The notes under the pieces were generated by a model, which saw only the letters and a program-made list of their open reading frames with translations, searched no databases and was not told the DNA's origin. The translations under genes and the position numbers were made by a program. Source: Sphingomonas trueperi (lineage in GTDB: Bacteria; Pseudomonadota; Alphaproteobacteria; Sphingomonadales; Sphingomonadaceae). Taken from it: a DNA stretch of 64,000 nucleotides. Where the stretch lies: the NCBI RefSeq assembly GCF_011927635.1, contig NZ_JAATJB010000011.1, forward strand, positions 62,001 through 126,000, written 5' to 3'. Shown here piece after piece: positions 8,753 to 17,870 of this stretch. The stretch's first letter is position 1, and each line of letters begins with the position of its first letter.

Positions 8753-8761
8753 GGATCAATC

Positions 8762-9670
8762 CTACTCTGATTGTAATGCCGCCTGATATTCGGCAATGAG
8801 TCTCTCACAGATGGATCGGGCCGGTTGGACGGCAGTGGTAGCGCCGACACCGTGGCCTGCCGACCAGATCGTCTTCCAGGCCTTGGCCTCCTCCGAAACC
8901 GAAAGCGCGCCATGTGGCTCAGGGAGAGTCGCGGCTTCCAGCGAGGGCCGGAGAAAATTGGCCCCGACGCCGGTGACCCGGTCCGTATAGACGATATCCG
9001 CTGGTCCGGCCCCGATCACCATGTCTTTCTGTGCCGGCGAGGCGAGACTCTCTTCCGACGCGATGAAGTGGGATCCGATATAGGCAAGATCGGCCCCCAT
9101 CATCTGCGCGGCCGCGATCTGGTGGCCGCGCGTGATGGCGCCGGAAAGCGCCAGCGGCCCCTGGAAGAAGCGCCGTATCTCGTCAACCAGTGCGAACGGG
9201 CTCATCGTGCCGGCATGTCCCCCCGCGCCGGCAGCGACCGCGATCAGACCGTCGACGCCAGCTTCGAGCGCCTTTTCCGCATGACGCACGTTCGTCACGT
9301 CGTGAAAGACCAGCCCGCCATAGCCCTGAACCACCTGGACAAGATCCGCGATGGCGCCGAGCGAGGTGATGACCAATGGCACCTGGTGCCGAACGATCAG
9401 TTCCAGATCGGCGTCGAGCCTCGGATTGCTCTTATGGACGATGAGGTTGACGCCGAAGGGCGCCGCTCCCGGCATGGGAGCCAGCCGCTCCTCGATTTCA
9501 TCCAGCCATTCACCGAAACCTTGACTGGTGCGCTGGTTGAGCGCCGGGAAAGTACCAAGCAGTCCCGCCTCGCAGCAACTGACGACAAGGTCCGGTCCCG
9601 ACACAAGGAACATCGGCGCAACGATGGCTGGAATGGCCAGCCGCTTTTCGAGGCTTGCCGGAAGCGTCAA
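8762..9670 (-). CDS. Nitronate monooxygenase-like FMN protein
   Basis: A 302-aa TIM-barrel flavoprotein of the 2-nitropropane dioxygenase family (LAIPAIVAPMFLVSGPDLV at the N-terminus, AVAAGAGGHAG near residue 180). These oxidise alkyl nitronates; some homologues are enoyl reductases, so the substrate is uncertain here. The proposed start is TTG at 9670, overlapping the acyl-CoA dehydrogenase stop by 4 bp (TTGA), because the frame further upstream is only an overlap with that gene. Its place within a beta-oxidation operon argues for a lipid-related substrate, which is inference. Confidence 0.8.
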   Translation of the reverse strand: MTLPASLEKRLAIPAIVAPMFLVSGPDLVVSCCEAGLLGTFPALNQRTSQGFGEWLDEIEERLAPMPGAAPFGVNLIVHKSNPRLDADLELIVRHQVPLVITSLGAIADLVQVVQGYGGLVFHDVTNVRHAEKALEAGVDGLIAVAAGAGGHAGTMSPFALVDEIRRFFQGPLALSGAITRGHQIAAAQMMGADLAYIGSHFIASEESLASPAQKDMVIGAGPADIVYTDRVTGVGANFLRPSLEAATLPEPHGALSVSEEAKAWKTIWSAGHGVGATTAVQPARSICERLIAEYQAALQSE

Positions 9671-11457
9671 AACACGTCGTCTTCCAGCGCCATCAGCGAC
9701 TTCTTGCCCGCCTTGATCGCCAGGAAGCTGGCGGTCGCCTGAGGCAGGATACGCTCGAAGAAGAACGTCGCCGTCTTGATCTTGGCATCGTAGAAGCGCT
9801 TGTCCTCGCTGCCGAAGAAGAGCTGCAAGCCTGCGATCTTGGTCGCCTTGGCAAAGCAATAGCCCATGGCCACCAGGCCCATCAGACGCAGATAGTCCGC
9901 CGACGCCGCGCCCGCCTCTTCGGGATCCTTGAGCGCCCGCTGCGCGACCGTGGCCGTCGAAAGCTGCAGCGCCCCGAACGCCTTGGCGAGCGCCTCGATC
10001 ATCGGCTTCATCGGTCCGTCGACGTTGTTTTCCTCGATGAAAGCCGACACCGGATGGAAGAAGCTGCGCAGATAGCGGCCCATATGGGCGCCGAGCTTGC
10101 GGCCGACGAGATCGAGCGCCTGAACGCCGTTCGTCCCCTCATAGATCATGGTGATCCGGGCATCGCGGGCATATTGCTCGACGCCGCTTTCGCGGATGTA
10201 GCCGTGGCCACCATAGCATTGGACCGCAAGGTTCGCGCTGTCGAACGCAAGGTCGGTGAAGAGCGCTTTGACGACGGGGGTCATGAGCGCAATGAAGTCA
10301 CTCGCACGCTGGCGCACTTCGGGTTCGGGAGAATGTTTTTCCGCGTCCAGGGCGCGCGAGACCCAGGCCGAGAGCGCCCGGCATCCCTCATTATAAGCCC
10401 GCATCGTCATCAACATGCGGCGAACATCGGGGTGAACGATGATCGGATCGGCTGCCTGATCGGGATATTTGGGTCCCGAGAGCGCCCGACCCTGAATACG
10501 ATCTTTCGCATACCAGGCCGCCGCCTGATACGCCGCCTCGCCCACACCCAGGCCCTGGATGCCGACGGAGACACGCTCCGTGTTCATCATCGTGAACATG
10601 GCGGCCATGCCCTTGCCAGGCTCACCGACGATCCAGCCGATCGAATCATCGAAGTTCATCTGGCACGTCGCCGACGCCTTGAGACCCATCTTGTGCTCGA
10701 TCGCGGCGCAGGCGACGCCGTTCGATTGACCGGGAGTACCGTCCTCCCTGGGCAGATATTTGGGGACGAGAAACAAGCTGATGCCCTTCACGCCCTTGGG
10801 GGCGTCGGGCAGGCGGGCGAGCACGAGATGGATGATATTCTCGGTCAGGTCATGCTCACCGGCGGAGATGAAGATCTTGGAGCCGGTGACCTTGTAGCTG
10901 CCATCGCCCTGCGGGACCGCGCGGCTGCGCAGGAGCCCGAGATCGGTACCGCAATGAGGCTCGGTCAGGCACATCGTGCCGGACCACTGGCCGCTCACCA
11001 TCTTGGGCAGGTAGGCCTGCTTGAGCGCGTCACTGCCATGGCCCTCGATCGCAGTGGTGGCACCATGGGTGAGGCCCGGGTAGAGGCCGAAGGAGAGGTT
11101 GGACGAGCAGATCATCTCCTCGACCAGCTTGTTGACCGCTTCCGGCAGCCCCTGCCCACCCCATTCCGGATCGGATGCGAGCGCGGTCCAGCCACCTTCG
11201 GCGAACTGCTTATAGGCTTCGGGGAACCCCGCCGGCGTCCGCACGACGCCGTTTTCCAGATGACACCCCTCCTCGTCGCCCGACCGGTTGATCGGCAACA
11301 GGACGTCGCGACAGAAGCGCGCCGCCTCCTCGAGGATCGCATCGGTGAGATCCGGTGTGAACTCCGACAGCGCGGGAATATCCCCGAAGCCGTCATCGGC
11401 ATGGAGTTCGTTGAGCACGAAGCGCATGTCGCGCAACGGGGCGTCATAGACTTGCAT
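9667..11457 (-). CDS. Acyl-CoA dehydrogenase, long form with C-terminal extension
   Basis: A 596-aa FAD enzyme for the first oxidation of beta-oxidation. Visible are the mid-domain CLTEPHCGTDLG, SAGEHDLTENIIH, and the catalytic-base region MIYEGTNGVQALDLVGRK, followed by an extra C-terminal domain of about 120 residues typical of the FadE5-like class. The ATG at 11457 is chosen because AGGAGATATAAAT gives a good ribosome site; upstream codons give a basic, unlikely N-terminus. It lies 45 bp after the FadN-type gene. Electrons would go to EtfAB encoded two genes downstream. Confidence 0.93.
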   Translation of the reverse strand: MQVYDAPLRDMRFVLNELHADDGFGDIPALSEFTPDLTDAILEEAARFCRDVLLPINRSGDEEGCHLENGVVRTPAGFPEAYKQFAEGGWTALASDPEWGGQGLPEAVNKLVEEMICSSNLSFGLYPGLTHGATTAIEGHGSDALKQAYLPKMVSGQWSGTMCLTEPHCGTDLGLLRSRAVPQGDGSYKVTGSKIFISAGEHDLTENIIHLVLARLPDAPKGVKGISLFLVPKYLPREDGTPGQSNGVACAAIEHKMGLKASATCQMNFDDSIGWIVGEPGKGMAAMFTMMNTERVSVGIQGLGVGEAAYQAAAWYAKDRIQGRALSGPKYPDQAADPIIVHPDVRRMLMTMRAYNEGCRALSAWVSRALDAEKHSPEPEVRQRASDFIALMTPVVKALFTDLAFDSANLAVQCYGGHGYIRESGVEQYARDARITMIYEGTNGVQALDLVGRKLGAHMGRYLRSFFHPVSAFIEENNVDGPMKPMIEALAKAFGALQLSTATVAQRALKDPEEAGAASADYLRLMGLVAMGYCFAKATKIAGLQLFFGSEDKRFYDAKIKTATFFFERILPQATASFLAIKAGKKSLMALEDDVF

Positions 11458-11502
11458 ATTTATATCTCCTGACCGGTCGGCCATCCGGCCGCCGGCCGCC
11501 AA

Positions 11503-13854
11503 TCAGTTACGCAGCGGCTTGCCGGTGACGAGCATCTGCTCGACGCGCGCCTGGGTCCGCGGGTCGCGCACCAGTTGCATGAAGGCCTTGCGCTCGAGCG
11601 CCAGCAGATCCTCTTCGGTCACGATGTCGATGAGATCCTTCTCGCCGCCCGTCAGGACGTCGGCGAGCGCGCCGGATACGACACCATCGTAAGATGTGGC
11701 GAGGCCACGGGCCTGGAAGCCTTCGACAGCCATCGAAAGAGCGGACTTGCCTCCCGCGCCAGGCAAGCGGAATTCCGGAGCCACAGGCGGTTTGTAACCG
11801 TCGGCCAGTTCCAGTGCCTTCGCCTTGGCGTCCGCCAGCAGACGGTCCCGGTTCATCGTAATGCCGTCCGAGGGACGCAGGAAGCCATGCTCCTTCGCCT
11901 CGGCGGCCGACTTTGCCACAGTGGCTGTCGATACCGTCTCGAAGACCTTGGCTACGGCCGGCATCGGCCCCTTGGGCATGCCGGGACTGGAGCGCCAGCG
12001 ATCGATCATTTCACCGCATCCGCCCCAGCCAGGGATCAGACCCACGCCGCACTCGACCAGACCCACATAGCTTTCGGCATGGGCCTGCACGGCATCACTG
12101 TTGAGCAGGATCTCGCAACCGCCGCCCAATGCCATGCCGGCCGGAGCGCTCACGACCGGGAACAGCGCATATTTGAGCGCCTTGTAGGCCTGCTGCCCGC
12201 CCGCGACGAGCTTTTCGATCTCGCCCCATGCCGCGATGTTCAGTGCGAACAGAGCAAGACCGAGATTGGCGCCGGCGGAGAAATTGCTGCCCTCATTATA
12301 GACGACGAGCGCCTTGAACTTGTCCTGCACGACCGGGATCGCCTGACCGATCAGCTTCATCACATCGCCGTCGAGCGCGTTCATCTTGCCGGTGAACTCA
12401 AGGCAGGCAACGCCGTCGCCGACATCCCAGAGTGCCGCCGAACCATTTTTGAGGATCGGCTGGCTATGGAGCTTGATGTCTTCCAGCAGCAGCACGCCCT
12501 CGGGCCGCACGACATCATGATAGTCGCCGGCGGCATCGAGATATTGCCGACGGCCGTCCTGCACCCGGTAGAAAGGCCGATCTCCGGCTACCTTGAGGAT
12601 CGCGGGAACATCCCGCCCCTCGGCGGCCAGCCGTTCGGCGAGCTTGCCCGGCCCGAGGCGATCGATCAGTTCGAACGGCCCGAACTTCCAGTTGTAGCCG
12701 AGCTTCATCGCGTCATCGATGCCGACGATGTTGTCCGCAGCTTCACCGACCAGACTCGCGGCATAGGAAAGAACCTTGCCGAGAATTTCCCAGGCATAGG
12801 CGCCGACCTTGCCGGGAGCAGCAACCAATGCTGCCAGGTCCTTCTCGGCCCGGCCCGGCAAGGAAGCCGGCTTCACCGATACGCGATATTCGCCGGTCGC
12901 GAGATCGAGCGCTTTCTTGGTCTTCGTCGCCTTGTCGAACGCGTAGAAACCGCCCTTGCCCTTCCGCCCGGTAAAGCCTTCCGCGATCATCCTGTCGACG
13001 AGCGGCATCGGCCTCACCGTGTCGAAATAGGCGTCACCTGCCGGCAGCGTCGAGGACAGGCTCTTCGTGAGCAGCGGCATGAGGTCGACGCCAACGAGAT
13101 CGACAAGGCCGAAAATGCCGGTCTTGGGCACGCCCATCGGCTTTCCGCCGATCTGGTCGGCTTCCTCCACCGTCAGCCCCTGGTCCATCGCGGCATTGAT
13201 CGCGACGGCCAGCCAGTAGGTACCGATGCGATTGGCGATGAAGCCCGGCGTGTCCCGCGCCGGCACGATGCGCTTGCCGAGCTTTCGATCGACGAAATCC
13301 GAGACGCGCCTCGCCACAGCCGTATCAGTGTCGGGGCCGGTCACGATTTCGATGAGCCGCATGTAGCGCGGCGGATTGAAGAAATGGGTGATCAGGAAGT
13401 CCTGTTTGAACTGATCGTCCCGCCCCTCGACCAGATGGCCAAGCGGAATCGTCGAGGTATTGGACGATACCGCCGTGCCCGGACGCTTGAGCTGCTCGAG
13501 CTTGGCGTAGAGCGCCTGCTTGATGTCGAGCCGTTCGACGATCGCCTCGACGATCCAGTCGCATTCGGCCACCCGCTCGAGATGGTCGTCGATATTGCCC
13601 GTTTCAACGAGCTTCGCCGCAGCCTTCGACATGAAGGGCGCCGGATCGGTCTTCAGCATCTTCGCGACCGCACCCTTCGCCACGGCGTCACGATCGCCGC
13701 CCTCCTTGGGCACGATATCGAGCAGCAGCACCGGCACGCCGGCATTGGCGACCTGCGCTGCGATGCCGGCGCCCATGACGCCTGCGCCGATCACGCAGAC
13801 CTTTTTGATGGTTTCCGGCGGGGCGCCGACTGGCTTGATGGCCTGCTCGCTCAT
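11503..13854 (-). CDS. FadN-type 3-hydroxyacyl-CoA dehydrogenase / enoyl-CoA hydratase
   Basis: A bifunctional beta-oxidation enzyme of 783 aa. The N-terminal NAD-binding domain (VIGAGVMGAGIAAQ, residues about 22-35) and 3HCDH C-domain (THFFNPPRYMRLIE; GFIANRIG) come first. The crotonase domain follows from about residue 470 (YNEGSNFSAGANLGL oxyanion loop; GGCEILLNSDA). This order is that of Bacillus FadN, the reverse of E. coli FadB. The start at 13854 overlaps the thiolase stop (ATGA 13851-13854), showing translational coupling; together they form the multienzyme pair. Confidence 0.93.
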   Translation of the reverse strand: MSEQAIKPVGAPPETIKKVCVIGAGVMGAGIAAQVANAGVPVLLLDIVPKEGGDRDAVAKGAVAKMLKTDPAPFMSKAAAKLVETGNIDDHLERVAECDWIVEAIVERLDIKQALYAKLEQLKRPGTAVSSNTSTIPLGHLVEGRDDQFKQDFLITHFFNPPRYMRLIEIVTGPDTDTAVARRVSDFVDRKLGKRIVPARDTPGFIANRIGTYWLAVAINAAMDQGLTVEEADQIGGKPMGVPKTGIFGLVDLVGVDLMPLLTKSLSSTLPAGDAYFDTVRPMPLVDRMIAEGFTGRKGKGGFYAFDKATKTKKALDLATGEYRVSVKPASLPGRAEKDLAALVAAPGKVGAYAWEILGKVLSYAASLVGEAADNIVGIDDAMKLGYNWKFGPFELIDRLGPGKLAERLAAEGRDVPAILKVAGDRPFYRVQDGRRQYLDAAGDYHDVVRPEGVLLLEDIKLHSQPILKNGSAALWDVGDGVACLEFTGKMNALDGDVMKLIGQAIPVVQDKFKALVVYNEGSNFSAGANLGLALFALNIAAWGEIEKLVAGGQQAYKALKYALFPVVSAPAGMALGGGCEILLNSDAVQAHAESYVGLVECGVGLIPGWGGCGEMIDRWRSSPGMPKGPMPAVAKVFETVSTATVAKSAAEAKEHGFLRPSDGITMNRDRLLADAKAKALELADGYKPPVAPEFRLPGAGGKSALSMAVEGFQARGLATSYDGVVSGALADVLTGGEKDLIDIVTEEDLLALERKAFMQLVRDPRTQARVEQMLVTGKPLRN

Positions 13855-14987
13855 TCCGCCGCCTCCAGCACGGTGGCGATGCCCTGACCGCCGCCGATGC
13901 ACTGGGTGGCAAGCGCATAGCTGCCGCCTTCGCGCTTCAGCAGAGCCGCGGCCTTGCCCACGATCCGCGCACCGGTCGCCCCCAGAGGGTGGCCTATCGC
14001 GATGGCGCCGCCGTCCAGATTGACCTTCGACTGGTCAAGACCCAGGTCGCTGATGCAGGCCAGTGACTGGCTCGCAAAGGCTTCGTTGAGCTCGACAACG
14101 TCAAGCTGGTCCACACTGAGCCCCGCCCGCTGCAGCGCCTTGCGCGAGGCCTCGACCGGTCCGATGCCCATGATCTCCGGCTGGCAGCCAGAGACAGCAA
14201 CCGACTTGATGCGGGCAAGGATCGGCAGTCCATGCGCGCGCGCATAATCCTCGCTCGTGACCAGGATTGCGCTTGCGCCATCGGTCAGCGGCGAGGACGT
14301 TCCCGCCGTTACCGTGCCGTCCTGGCTGAAGGCCGGCTTCAGCCCGGCGAGGGTTTCCGTCGTCGTGCCGGCACGCGGCGTGCCATCCTTGTCGACCACG
14401 CCCGCCTTGGTCGTGATCGGCACGATCTCGGCCTCGAGCTTGCCGGCCGCGATAGCCGCGGCCGCCTTGTCCTGACTGGCGACCGCAAAGGCTTCCTGCT
14501 GGGCACGGGTGATCTGATATTTGGTCGCGATATTCTCCGCCGTGTCGCCCATGCCCATATAGGCGGCGCTCTTCTTCGCGAGCTCGGGGTTCGGCAGCGG
14601 ATTGAACCCCATCATCGGCACGCGGCTCATCGACTCCACGCCCGCGCAGATGAAGGCCTCGCCGGCGCCAAGCTGAATCTGGCCCGCAGCGATGTGGACC
14701 GAGCTCATCGACGATCCGCAGAAGCGATTAACGGTCATGCCGCCGACAGAGAGCGGCAGGTCGGCGAGAAGACCGATAAGGCGCGCGATGTTGAAGCCCT
14801 GCTCGCCTTCAGGAAAAGCGCAGCCCAGCACGATATCCTCGATATCTTCGGCCTTCACGCCGGTCTGCTGAATCAGTCCGCGAATGACCTGAGCGGCCAG
14901 ATCGTCAGGGCGGACGCGCGCCAGCGCGCCCTTGCCTGCCAGGTGAAAGGGGGACCGGGCATAGCCCGCAACAACCACATTACGCAT
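13851..14987 (-). CDS. Acetyl-CoA acyltransferase (3-ketoacyl-CoA thiolase)
   Basis: A thiolase cleaving 3-ketoacyl-CoA to acetyl-CoA and a shortened acyl-CoA. From the ATG at 14987 it is 378 aa, starting MRNVVVAGYARSPFH as thiolases usually do, with the nucleophile in NRFCGSS (Cys90), the base region AIGHPLGATGAR and the second cysteine in ATQCIGGGQG. A GGAGAGG ribosome site 9 nt upstream supports this start; an ATG at 15017 would add ten residues. It is the first gene of the leftward lipid operon and overlaps the FadN-type gene. Confidence 0.93.
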   Translation of the reverse strand: MRNVVVAGYARSPFHLAGKGALARVRPDDLAAQVIRGLIQQTGVKAEDIEDIVLGCAFPEGEQGFNIARLIGLLADLPLSVGGMTVNRFCGSSMSSVHIAAGQIQLGAGEAFICAGVESMSRVPMMGFNPLPNPELAKKSAAYMGMGDTAENIATKYQITRAQQEAFAVASQDKAAAAIAAGKLEAEIVPITTKAGVVDKDGTPRAGTTTETLAGLKPAFSQDGTVTAGTSSPLTDGASAILVTSEDYARAHGLPILARIKSVAVSGCQPEIMGIGPVEASRKALQRAGLSVDQLDVVELNEAFASQSLACISDLGLDQSKVNLDGGAIAIGHPLGATGARIVGKAAALLKREGGSYALATQCIGGGQGIATVLEAAE

Positions 14988-15041
14988 CGATGATAGCCTC
15001 TCCAGGGAATCGGACATCTGATTACCTAATGGTGCGTGAAA

Positions 15042-15055
15042 TGACGTTTACGTCA
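15042..15055 (-). promoter_or_regulatory. TGACGT-AA-ACGTCA dyad upstream of the beta-oxidation operon
   Basis: A palindrome with perfect 6-bp arms and 2-bp centre lies 55 bp upstream of the preferred thiolase start. Read leftward it forms TTGACGTAAACGTCAT, so it overlaps a possible -35 (TTGACG), with a weak -10-like CATTAG about 19 bp on. ACGT-cored dyads with long spacers recall MerR-family (LiuR-like) control of acyl-CoA catabolism; the MerR-family protein encoded at 19628 is a candidate regulator. Confidence 0.5.
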
Positions 15056-15269
15056 ACTAAAATCTTTGGCACTCTTCTCACGCCGTCGAGGGAATCGTCA
15101 TGCACCGGTTCCCGGGAGGCTTGATATCGGAGGTCTTGGCCGAGGAACGTACGGATGCTCGCCAGTGAAAAACCGCGCACTCTCATCCCGGCGATGATGC
15201 TCGCGCCCGTCTTATCGACGGCTGCGCCTCTCCCCAAGCGCCACTGCACCTGTTTTCGAAGGCGCACAC

Positions 15270-15914
15270 ATGCGATTTTCTGAGCATCCCCTCCGGCGTC
15301 AGATCGTCGGCGAAATGCATCTGCGCCGTTTTCCTGCACTCGAATTGCCCGCCATGGCATTTCAGACGGTTCGCCTGGTCGATGAGAATGACCGGGAGAA
15401 GGAATGGCTGATCCTGGAGCAGCGATGCGCCTCTGGACTCGATCGCAACCGGCGCCACCTGGAAACGGAGTGGTCCGCCAACGGGCGGCTGGCCTGGGAA
15501 AGGCACAGTGAAGCGGTCACCACGACGCTAACGTCAACCTCGGTCAGCGCGGACGCGCAGTTCTGGTCTGCTCCCGACGTCGGCCCCTTCAGTGATACCT
15601 TGCAGTGGATGGAAACGCTGCCGGGCCTGGTCATCCGCGCAACCCACATCGTCGTTGTGGCGAACGATAGCTACGCCGAGCCGGTTGTCGATCGGGCCGA
15701 CTTCCATCCGGGCCATCTCGTCTCCTGCATCATCGGGGATAGCGTCCGGATCTGGAGCGACTTTCGCATTCACGCCGGCGGCTACGGGCGCCTGGTCGTT
15801 GCCGCGAACGGGGCGGCTGACGGCGAAGTGTCGCGTTCCATCCAGCGCATTCAGGAACTGGGCAATTATCGCAATCTTTCCTTGCTTGAAGGCACGCACA
15901 GATCAATAGCTTGA
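15270..15914 (+). pseudogene. DUF3422 family protein, truncated
   Basis: A 214-aa product matching in character only the N-terminal half of DUF3422 membrane proteins (about 430 aa): EHPLRRQIVGEMHLRRFPAL, AWERHSEAVTTTL, VRIWSDFRIHAGGYGRLVV and IQRIQELGNYRNLSLL. The frame then ends in THRSIA and stops where the family continues into its C-terminal hydrophobic helices. No continuation was found in the next 200 bp. It may still make a soluble fragment. It is divergent from the thiolase operon. Confidence 0.7.
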
Positions 15915-16020
15915 CGGCGTCACACACGAACACGCCCGAACCCTGACGACGGGGCCAGCAGCGCCTGACCCCTCCAATTCGCACACAACCTAATAGGCAG
16001 TTTGATGACGCATTGAGCTA

Positions 16021-16052
16021 TTGACTTACCTATACGTCATTGAGATGGTTAT
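16021..16052 (+). promoter_or_regulatory. Candidate promoter with a half-conserved TGAC...ACGTCA dyad
   Basis: TTGACT (16021-16026) is followed by ACGTCA (16034-16039) and a -10-like GGTTAT at 16047-16052, about 20 bp from the -35. The arrangement resembles the dyad upstream of the thiolase operon and would drive the DUF2147-fadL-fadD genes. Low-certainty call by eye. Confidence 0.35.
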
Positions 16053-16125
16053 GGGACGCTGATTTGCCGCATATTGGCTCCAGACGTGAAACAGACGGTC
16101 GCCTGAAGGCGCGCGGAGAGGAACA

Positions 16126-16530
16126 ATGTCGATCATTCTGACACTACTGGCTTCGAGCACTGCATTGCCCGCCGACACCGTTGTCGGTCGCTGGCAAACC
16201 GAGAGCCGTCATGGCGTCGTGGAAATCACCCGCTGCGGGCAATCGATCTGCGGTGCCTTGATCAGTTCCGACGGGATCAAAGCCAACCCCGAACTACGTG
16301 ACGAAAAGAACAAGACCGCTGCGTTGCGCGGTCGTCCGCTTCGTGGATTGCAGATTCTGCAGGGTTTTACGTGGAAGTCGGGCAGTTGGTCGGGTGGTTC
16401 CATCTACAACGCTGAGGATGGCGGTACATACAGCGCGACGGTCACGTTAGCCGATCGGGATCATTTGCGCCTCAAGGGCTGCATCGTCTGGCCCCTGTGC
16501 AAGACGCAGACATGGACGCGCCTTCGATAA
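16126..16530 (+). CDS. DUF2147 family secreted protein
   Basis: A 134-aa protein with a short hydrophobic leader (MSIILTLLASSTALPA) and a small beta-rich domain matching DUF2147: VVGRWQTESRHGVVEI at the start, a middle GGSIYNAEDGGTYSATVTL segment and a terminal LRLKGCIVWPLCKTQTWTR. Four cysteines fit an exported protein. Function is not known; DUF2147 proteins often accompany outer-membrane and lipid genes. The ribosome site GAGAGGA lies upstream. It ends 32 bp before the FadL porin start and is probably co-transcribed. Confidence 0.8.
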   Translation: MSIILTLLASSTALPADTVVGRWQTESRHGVVEITRCGQSICGALISSDGIKANPELRDEKNKTAALRGRPLRGLQILQGFTWKSGSWSGGSIYNAEDGGTYSATVTLADRDHLRLKGCIVWPLCKTQTWTRLR

Positions 16531-16562
16531 GCACGAGGAATTTGACAATCACGAAAGGGGAG

Positions 16563-17870
16563 ATGGGCGTGGCAGGCAAAAATTGGAAAGTTGGGATCGC
16601 AACATCGGCCGTGGCGGCTGGATTGCTCGCGCCGCAAGCCGCGAGCGCGCAGGCCTTTTACCTTCAGGAACAATCGTCCAGAGGTGCCGGACGAGCCTTT
16701 TCGGGCGAGGTCGCCGACCAGGGCGTACAGTCCCTCTGGTGGAATCCGGCTGCGATCGCAGGCATGGAAGGAGTCGATGCCCACCAGGCCGTAAGCGTAA
16801 TCCTTCCCAAAGGGTCGGTTGACAATGTCAACACGCTCATTGTCCGTCCCGGGCAGTCGGCTGCGGCTGTAGGCGGGAGCCAACGCTCTCGTGATCCGAT
16901 CAATAATGGCGTACTACCCTCCGGCGCGATAGCCGTCGGCCTGACATCACGGCTCGCTTTGGGGCTGACCGTCGCCTCCCCTTATAGCTTCACAACCAAT
17001 TATGATGCCGACAGCTGGGCACGGTATAGCGCCGACAAGACCAAGCTGCGAACATACGACATCCAGCCATCGATCGCCTACCTCGTTACGCCAAATCTCA
17101 GCATCGGCGCCGCGCTTAATATCGAATATGCCGACGCATCATTGTCCAACTATCTGCCGAACCTATCGCCTCTTCTCGCCGACGGCCACCAGGAGCTGAA
17201 AGGCAATGGTTGGGATCTTGGCTGGTCGGCCGGGCTGCAATATCGCGCCGGCCCCATGCAACTGGGCGCCAGCTACAAGTCGAGCGTGAAGCATAATCTC
17301 GACGGTTCGGTGACGACGACCGGTCTTCTTGGTCCGCTCGCCGGGCAAAACAGCGTAGTGAATGCAAACGCCACGTTCGAGACCCCCTGGCAGGCGATCT
17401 TCGGAGCGCGCGTGGCGGTGTCGCCCAAGGTCACCCTCAACGGTCAGGTGACCCGCATGGGTTGGTCGAAATTCGACGCTATCCGGCTCGGCGCGCCGCT
17501 CAACGTTTCAATCCCGGAAAATTACCGGGACACTTGGAGCTTCGCAGGCGGCATCGATTACGCGGTCACACCAGCCTGGACCGTTCGTGCCGGCGTTCAA
17601 CACGCCCAGACCCCGACGCGCAACGGCAATCGGGACGCTCGAGTGCCTGACAGCAACCGTTGGAATTTCGCTGCCGGCACAAGCTATGCCGTGTCTTCCC
17701 GGTTCACGCTCGATGCGGGCGCAGCGTATATTACGTTCAAGGATACGACTATTGATCGCACGACAGCGGCCTATGCCGGCACGGCCGTGCAGACGCCGAT
17801 CCTGATGGACGGCAAGCTCGAGGACGCGCACGCCGTCGTGCTGTCGCTCGGCGGACGTTTCCACTTCTGA
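16563..17870 (+). CDS. FadL/OmpP1-family outer-membrane transporter
   Basis: A 435-aa outer-membrane beta-barrel of the FadL/TodX family for uptake of long-chain fatty acids or other hydrophobic compounds. The signal peptide ends near APQAASAQA. The mature N-terminus (FYLQEQSSRGAGRAFSGEVA) and the NPA box (SLWWNPAAIAG) are FadL hallmarks, and the C-terminus ends in an aromatic residue (GGRFHF). The ATG at 16563 follows AAAGGGGAG; codons upstream belong to the end of the DUF2147 gene. Its stop overlaps the acyl-CoA ligase start (TGATG), coupling uptake to activation. Confidence 0.92.
   Translation: MGVAGKNWKVGIATSAVAAGLLAPQAASAQAFYLQEQSSRGAGRAFSGEVADQGVQSLWWNPAAIAGMEGVDAHQAVSVILPKGSVDNVNTLIVRPGQSAAAVGGSQRSRDPINNGVLPSGAIAVGLTSRLALGLTVASPYSFTTNYDADSWARYSADKTKLRTYDIQPSIAYLVTPNLSIGAALNIEYADASLSNYLPNLSPLLADGHQELKGNGWDLGWSAGLQYRAGPMQLGASYKSSVKHNLDGSVTTTGLLGPLAGQNSVVNANATFETPWQAIFGARVAVSPKVTLNGQVTRMGWSKFDAIRLGAPLNVSIPENYRDTWSFAGGIDYAVTPAWTVRAGVQHAQTPTRNGNRDARVPDSNRWNFAAGTSYAVSSRFTLDAGAAYITFKDTTIDRTTAAYAGTAVQTPILMDGKLEDAHAVVLSLGGRFHF

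Noticed and set aside
9655..11472. A 605-codon rightward frame
   Set aside because: Antisense shadow of the acyl-CoA dehydrogenase gene.
11575..13887. A 770-codon open frame on the + strand
   Set aside because: It is exactly antisense to the FadN-type gene; high GC makes the opposite frame open. No ribosome site and no protein-like motifs.
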